From the NCBI GenBank assembly GCA_021814855.1, contig JAKAHQ010000092.1, positions 1-6,837 of the forward strand: a DNA stretch of 6,837 nt. Reading direction: 5' to 3'. Positions 4,800 through 6,837 of the stretch are shown here, piece by piece. A program made the translations under genes and the position numbers. The notes under the pieces were generated by a model, which had not been told where the DNA came from, searched no databases, and saw only the letters and a program-made list of their open reading frames with translations. Positions within the stretch are counted from its first letter, which is position 1, and each line of letters starts with the position of its first letter. The DNA comes from Bacteroidota bacterium (lineage in GTDB: Bacteria; Bacteroidota; Ignavibacteria; Ignavibacteriales; Melioribacteraceae).

Positions 4800-6837
4800 T
4801 TACAACTTGTAAAGATCCTTCATCAAATCTTCAAACTGATTAAAGTATAACGCCTGATCGGGATCGCTAAGTGCATTCGGCGGATCAGGATGAAACTCAA
4901 CCATAATGCCGTGAGCGCCGACAACCTTGGCTGCTTTTGCAAGCGGAGCTACCTTATTTCTCTCGCCGATAGCATGCGATGGATCCACGATAACCGGCAA
5001 ATGAGTCAGTTCTTGTAAAACCGGTATGGCACTAAGATCGAGAGTGTTTCTCGTTGCAGTTTCAAAAGTTCTTATTCCCCGTTCGCAAAGTATAACTTGG
5101 CGGTTGCCCTGCGCAAGAATGTATTCTGCCGCATTTAGCCACTCGTCAATCGATGCGCTCAGTCCGCGCTTCAGCATTACCGGGCGATGGGTTTTGCCTA
5201 CTTCTTTAAGAAGCGCAAAGTTTTGCATGTTGCGGGCGCCAATCTGAATAATGTCGGAAGACTTGGCAACCTCATCTAAATATTCTCCATCCATCAGTTC
5301 GGTTATTACAGGTAAATCATAATACTTGCCAGCAGAGGCAAGTAAATTTAATCCTTCCACTCCTAAGCCCTGGAAACTGTACGGCGAAGTTCTTGGCTTG
5401 AAGCACCCGCCGCGTAAAATTTGTGCGCCGTTTTCTTTTACCTCAAGGGCGCATTTCATAAGCATCTCTTCGTTTTCAACCGAACATGGGCCCGCCATAA
5501 CAACAAAATTATTTCCTCCGATTACAACATCTTTCACTTTAATGACGGTATCTTCAATTTTGTAGTCTCTGCTTGCCAGTCTGTAACTTTTAGCTTTTGA
5601 TTTTTTTGCGGGCGGTGCAACAGTTTCATCTTTCTTTTCTTCTAACGCTGCTCGGTCATTCAAGATCGCCGGGTATTCCAATTTAGTTTTAACAAGCTCT
5701 TGGGACGGGTAACTTCCCAATACTTTAAGGAAACGCGTATGATGACCCAATTCATCCATTACCTTTTGAATTAGTTCGCTCGTAATATTTCCTTCAAAGT
5801 CGAGGTAAAACATTTCTTCCCATGGATTGCCGATTATTGGGCGCGATTCAAGTTTGGTCATGTTAACATTGTATTTTCTAAAAACATTCAACGCATCAAC
5901 AAGAGAACCGGGAGTGTGCGAAGTCGCCATTACAATAGAAGTCTTGCAAGGAATTCGTGGATCGACTTCCTGCGGCTTTCTTGCCGCAATTAAAAATCTC
6001 GTAAAGTTTTCCGGCTGATTGGCAATATCTTTCTTGAGTATTTTTAATTTGAAAAACTTAGCTGCTTCCTCGCTTGTTATCGCTGCATAGAAATTATTTC
6101 CTTCCTCTTTAATTTTTTGCCCGGACATTGCAGTATCGTCATAATATTCTATCGCCACGTTAGGAATAGTTTCTAAGAACTTACTGCATTGAGCGGCAGC
6201 CTGATAATGCGCGTAAACTTTTTTAATTTTTTTAATAGGAACATCGGCAGGCGCAACAAGACAATGCTTCACCTGAAATTTTTCTTCGCCAATTATTGAA
6301 AGTGTGGTATGAAGCAATAGATCGTAAACTTCATTTATTCCGCCGGAAGTTGTGTTTTCGATCGGAAGCATTGCAACATCGGCTTCCCCTTTTTCTGCTG
6401 CTTGAACTACTTCTTCAAATCTTTTTTTTGAGATAAAATTAAGCTCCACTTTTTGACGTGAGAAATACTTTTGCGCGGCTAAATGACTGTAAGCGCCTTC
6501 AATTCCCTGTATAGCTACGTTTACTGATTTTTTCCTATCCACTTTGGCATTTAATTTCGTTTGAACATAGCTTTGTTGAAGTCTAACCGAATCCTCAATA
6601 ATTTCGTAAAAGACTTTTGATAAAAAGTGAGAATCGAGTCCTTCTTTCTTGCCTAATTTGATCAACCTATTTAATAAATCTGCTTCCCGTTTTTGATCCC
6701 TGATAGGGCTTTTAGATATTTCTTTTGCCTGTATTACACCCTTAGCTAGTTCTCGCCTTTCGGATAGAAGTTTGATTAGTTCAGAATCAACCTTGTTAAT
6801 GTCTTCACGCAGTTTTACCAGTCCTGGTATTTTCTTT
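4800..6837 (-). CDS. pheA: Fused chorismate mutase-prephenate dehydratase-ACT-DAHP synthase (N-terminus just cut)
   Basis: The minus-strand frame is open from the window edge to a TAA at 4802-4800: 678 residues, counted from the first full codon (6836-6834). A TTG at 6665 is not the start, as conserved sequence continues upstream. Domains in order: AroQ chorismate mutase, about 5-92, with the E. coli active-site set conserved at R10, R27, K38, D47, R50, E51, S83 and Q87; prephenate dehydratase, 105-286, with PIENT and catalytic TRF (279-281); ACT, 298-377, with GSLV (310-313) and ESRP (330-333), the phenylalanine-binding motifs; a Lys/Ala/Pro-rich linker, 378-419; and type I-beta DAHP synthase, 420-678, with [17 protein letters not shown] and metal ligands C451, H621, E647 and D658. 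It should make DAHP from PEP and erythrose 4-phosphate, and convert chorismate through prephenate to phenylpyruvate, in the cytoplasm. Phenylalanine feedback through ACT is expected. Alignment to E. coli PheA suggests only a few codons are missing. Confidence 0.93.
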   Translation of the reverse strand, partial: KKIPGLVKLREDINKVDSELIKLLSERRELAKGVIQAKEISKSPIRDQKREADLLNRLIKLGKKEGLDSHFLSKVFYEIIEDSVRLQQSYVQTKLNAKVDRKKSVNVAIQGIEGAYSHLAAQKYFSRQKVELNFISKKRFEEVVQAAEKGEADVAMLPIENTTSGGINEVYDLLLHTTLSIIGEEKFQVKHCLVAPADVPIKKIKKVYAHYQAAAQCSKFLETIPNVAIEYYDDTAMSGQKIKEEGNNFYAAITSEEAAKFFKLKILKKDIANQPENFTRFLIAARKPQEVDPRIPCKTSIVMATSHTPGSLVDALNVFRKYNVNMTKLESRPIIGNPWEEMFYLDFEGNITSELIQKVMDELGHHTRFLKVLGSYPSQELVKTKLEYPAILNDRAALEEKKDETVAPPAKKSKAKSYRLASRDYKIEDTVIKVKDVVIGGNNFVVMAGPCSVENEEMLMKCALEVKENGAQILRGGCFKPRTSPYSFQGLGVEGLNLLASAGKYYDLPVITELMDGEYLDEVAKSSDIIQIGARNMQNFALLKEVGKTHRPVMLKRGLSASIDEWLNAAEYILAQGNRQVILCERGIRTFETATRNTLDLSAIPVLQELTHLPVIVDPSHAIGERNKVAPLAKAAKVVGAHGIMVEFHPDPPNALSDPDQALYFNQFEDLMKDLYKL

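Noticed and set aside
5026..5565. Plus-strand open frames opposite the DAHP synthase domain (5026-5247 and 5326-5565)
   Set aside because: They lie antisense to a conserved enzyme, have no family resemblance and no ribosome binding site; they are shadows of the real gene.
4800..6665. Starting the aromatic fusion gene at the TTG at 6665
   Set aside because: The frame stays open to the window edge, and the 57 residues upstream form the first part of a chorismate mutase domain with all expected active-site residues, so the TTG is an internal Leu codon.

Overview
The window is AT-rich chromosomal DNA from a bacterium, most likely of the Bacteroidota/Ignavibacteriota/Chlorobi group. This is an inference from three things: the short Bacteroidota-type AMP nucleosidase, weak or absent Shine-Dalgarno sites before most genes, and exported proteins including a small outer-membrane barrel. 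No mobile element, CRISPR array, tRNA or rRNA is visible. The gene order looks like ordinary housekeeping chromosome.

Layout from left to right. (1) 1-616, minus strand: the N-terminal part of a six-helix membrane protein, cut by the window edge, probably the sensor part of a signalling enzyme. (2) 779-2160, plus strand: a PAP2 lipid phosphatase followed after 14 nt by an AMP nucleosidase. (3) 2304-2744, plus: a small exported protein of unknown function with a strong ribosome binding site. It ends in a hairpin terminator that overlaps the last codons of the convergent gene. (4) 2804-3730, minus: a YedA-like EamA/DMT exporter. (5) 3886-4762, plus: a small cupin protein and a small beta-barrel outer-membrane protein, one base apart. 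(6) 4800-6837, minus, running off the right edge: a very large aromatic amino acid enzyme.

The most notable item is the last one. The reading frame is open to the right window edge. The part beyond the obvious internal TTG start is a complete AroQ-type chorismate mutase domain. One polypeptide therefore carries chorismate mutase, prephenate dehydratase, an ACT domain and a type I-beta DAHP synthase, in that order. The first three domains run almost residue for residue with the E. coli P-protein PheA; the last resembles the Thermotoga/Bacillus DAHP synthase barrel. This joins the entry step of the shikimate pathway to the two steps that commit chorismate to phenylalanine, with the phenylalanine-sensing ACT domain between them. 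I cannot place this exact domain order among fusions I know well.

The other genes do not form an evident pathway with it or with each other. The two short plus-strand pairs (PAP2/AMP nucleosidase and cupin/barrel) are probable transcription units. Functions for the exported protein, the cupin and the barrel cannot be given from sequence alone.
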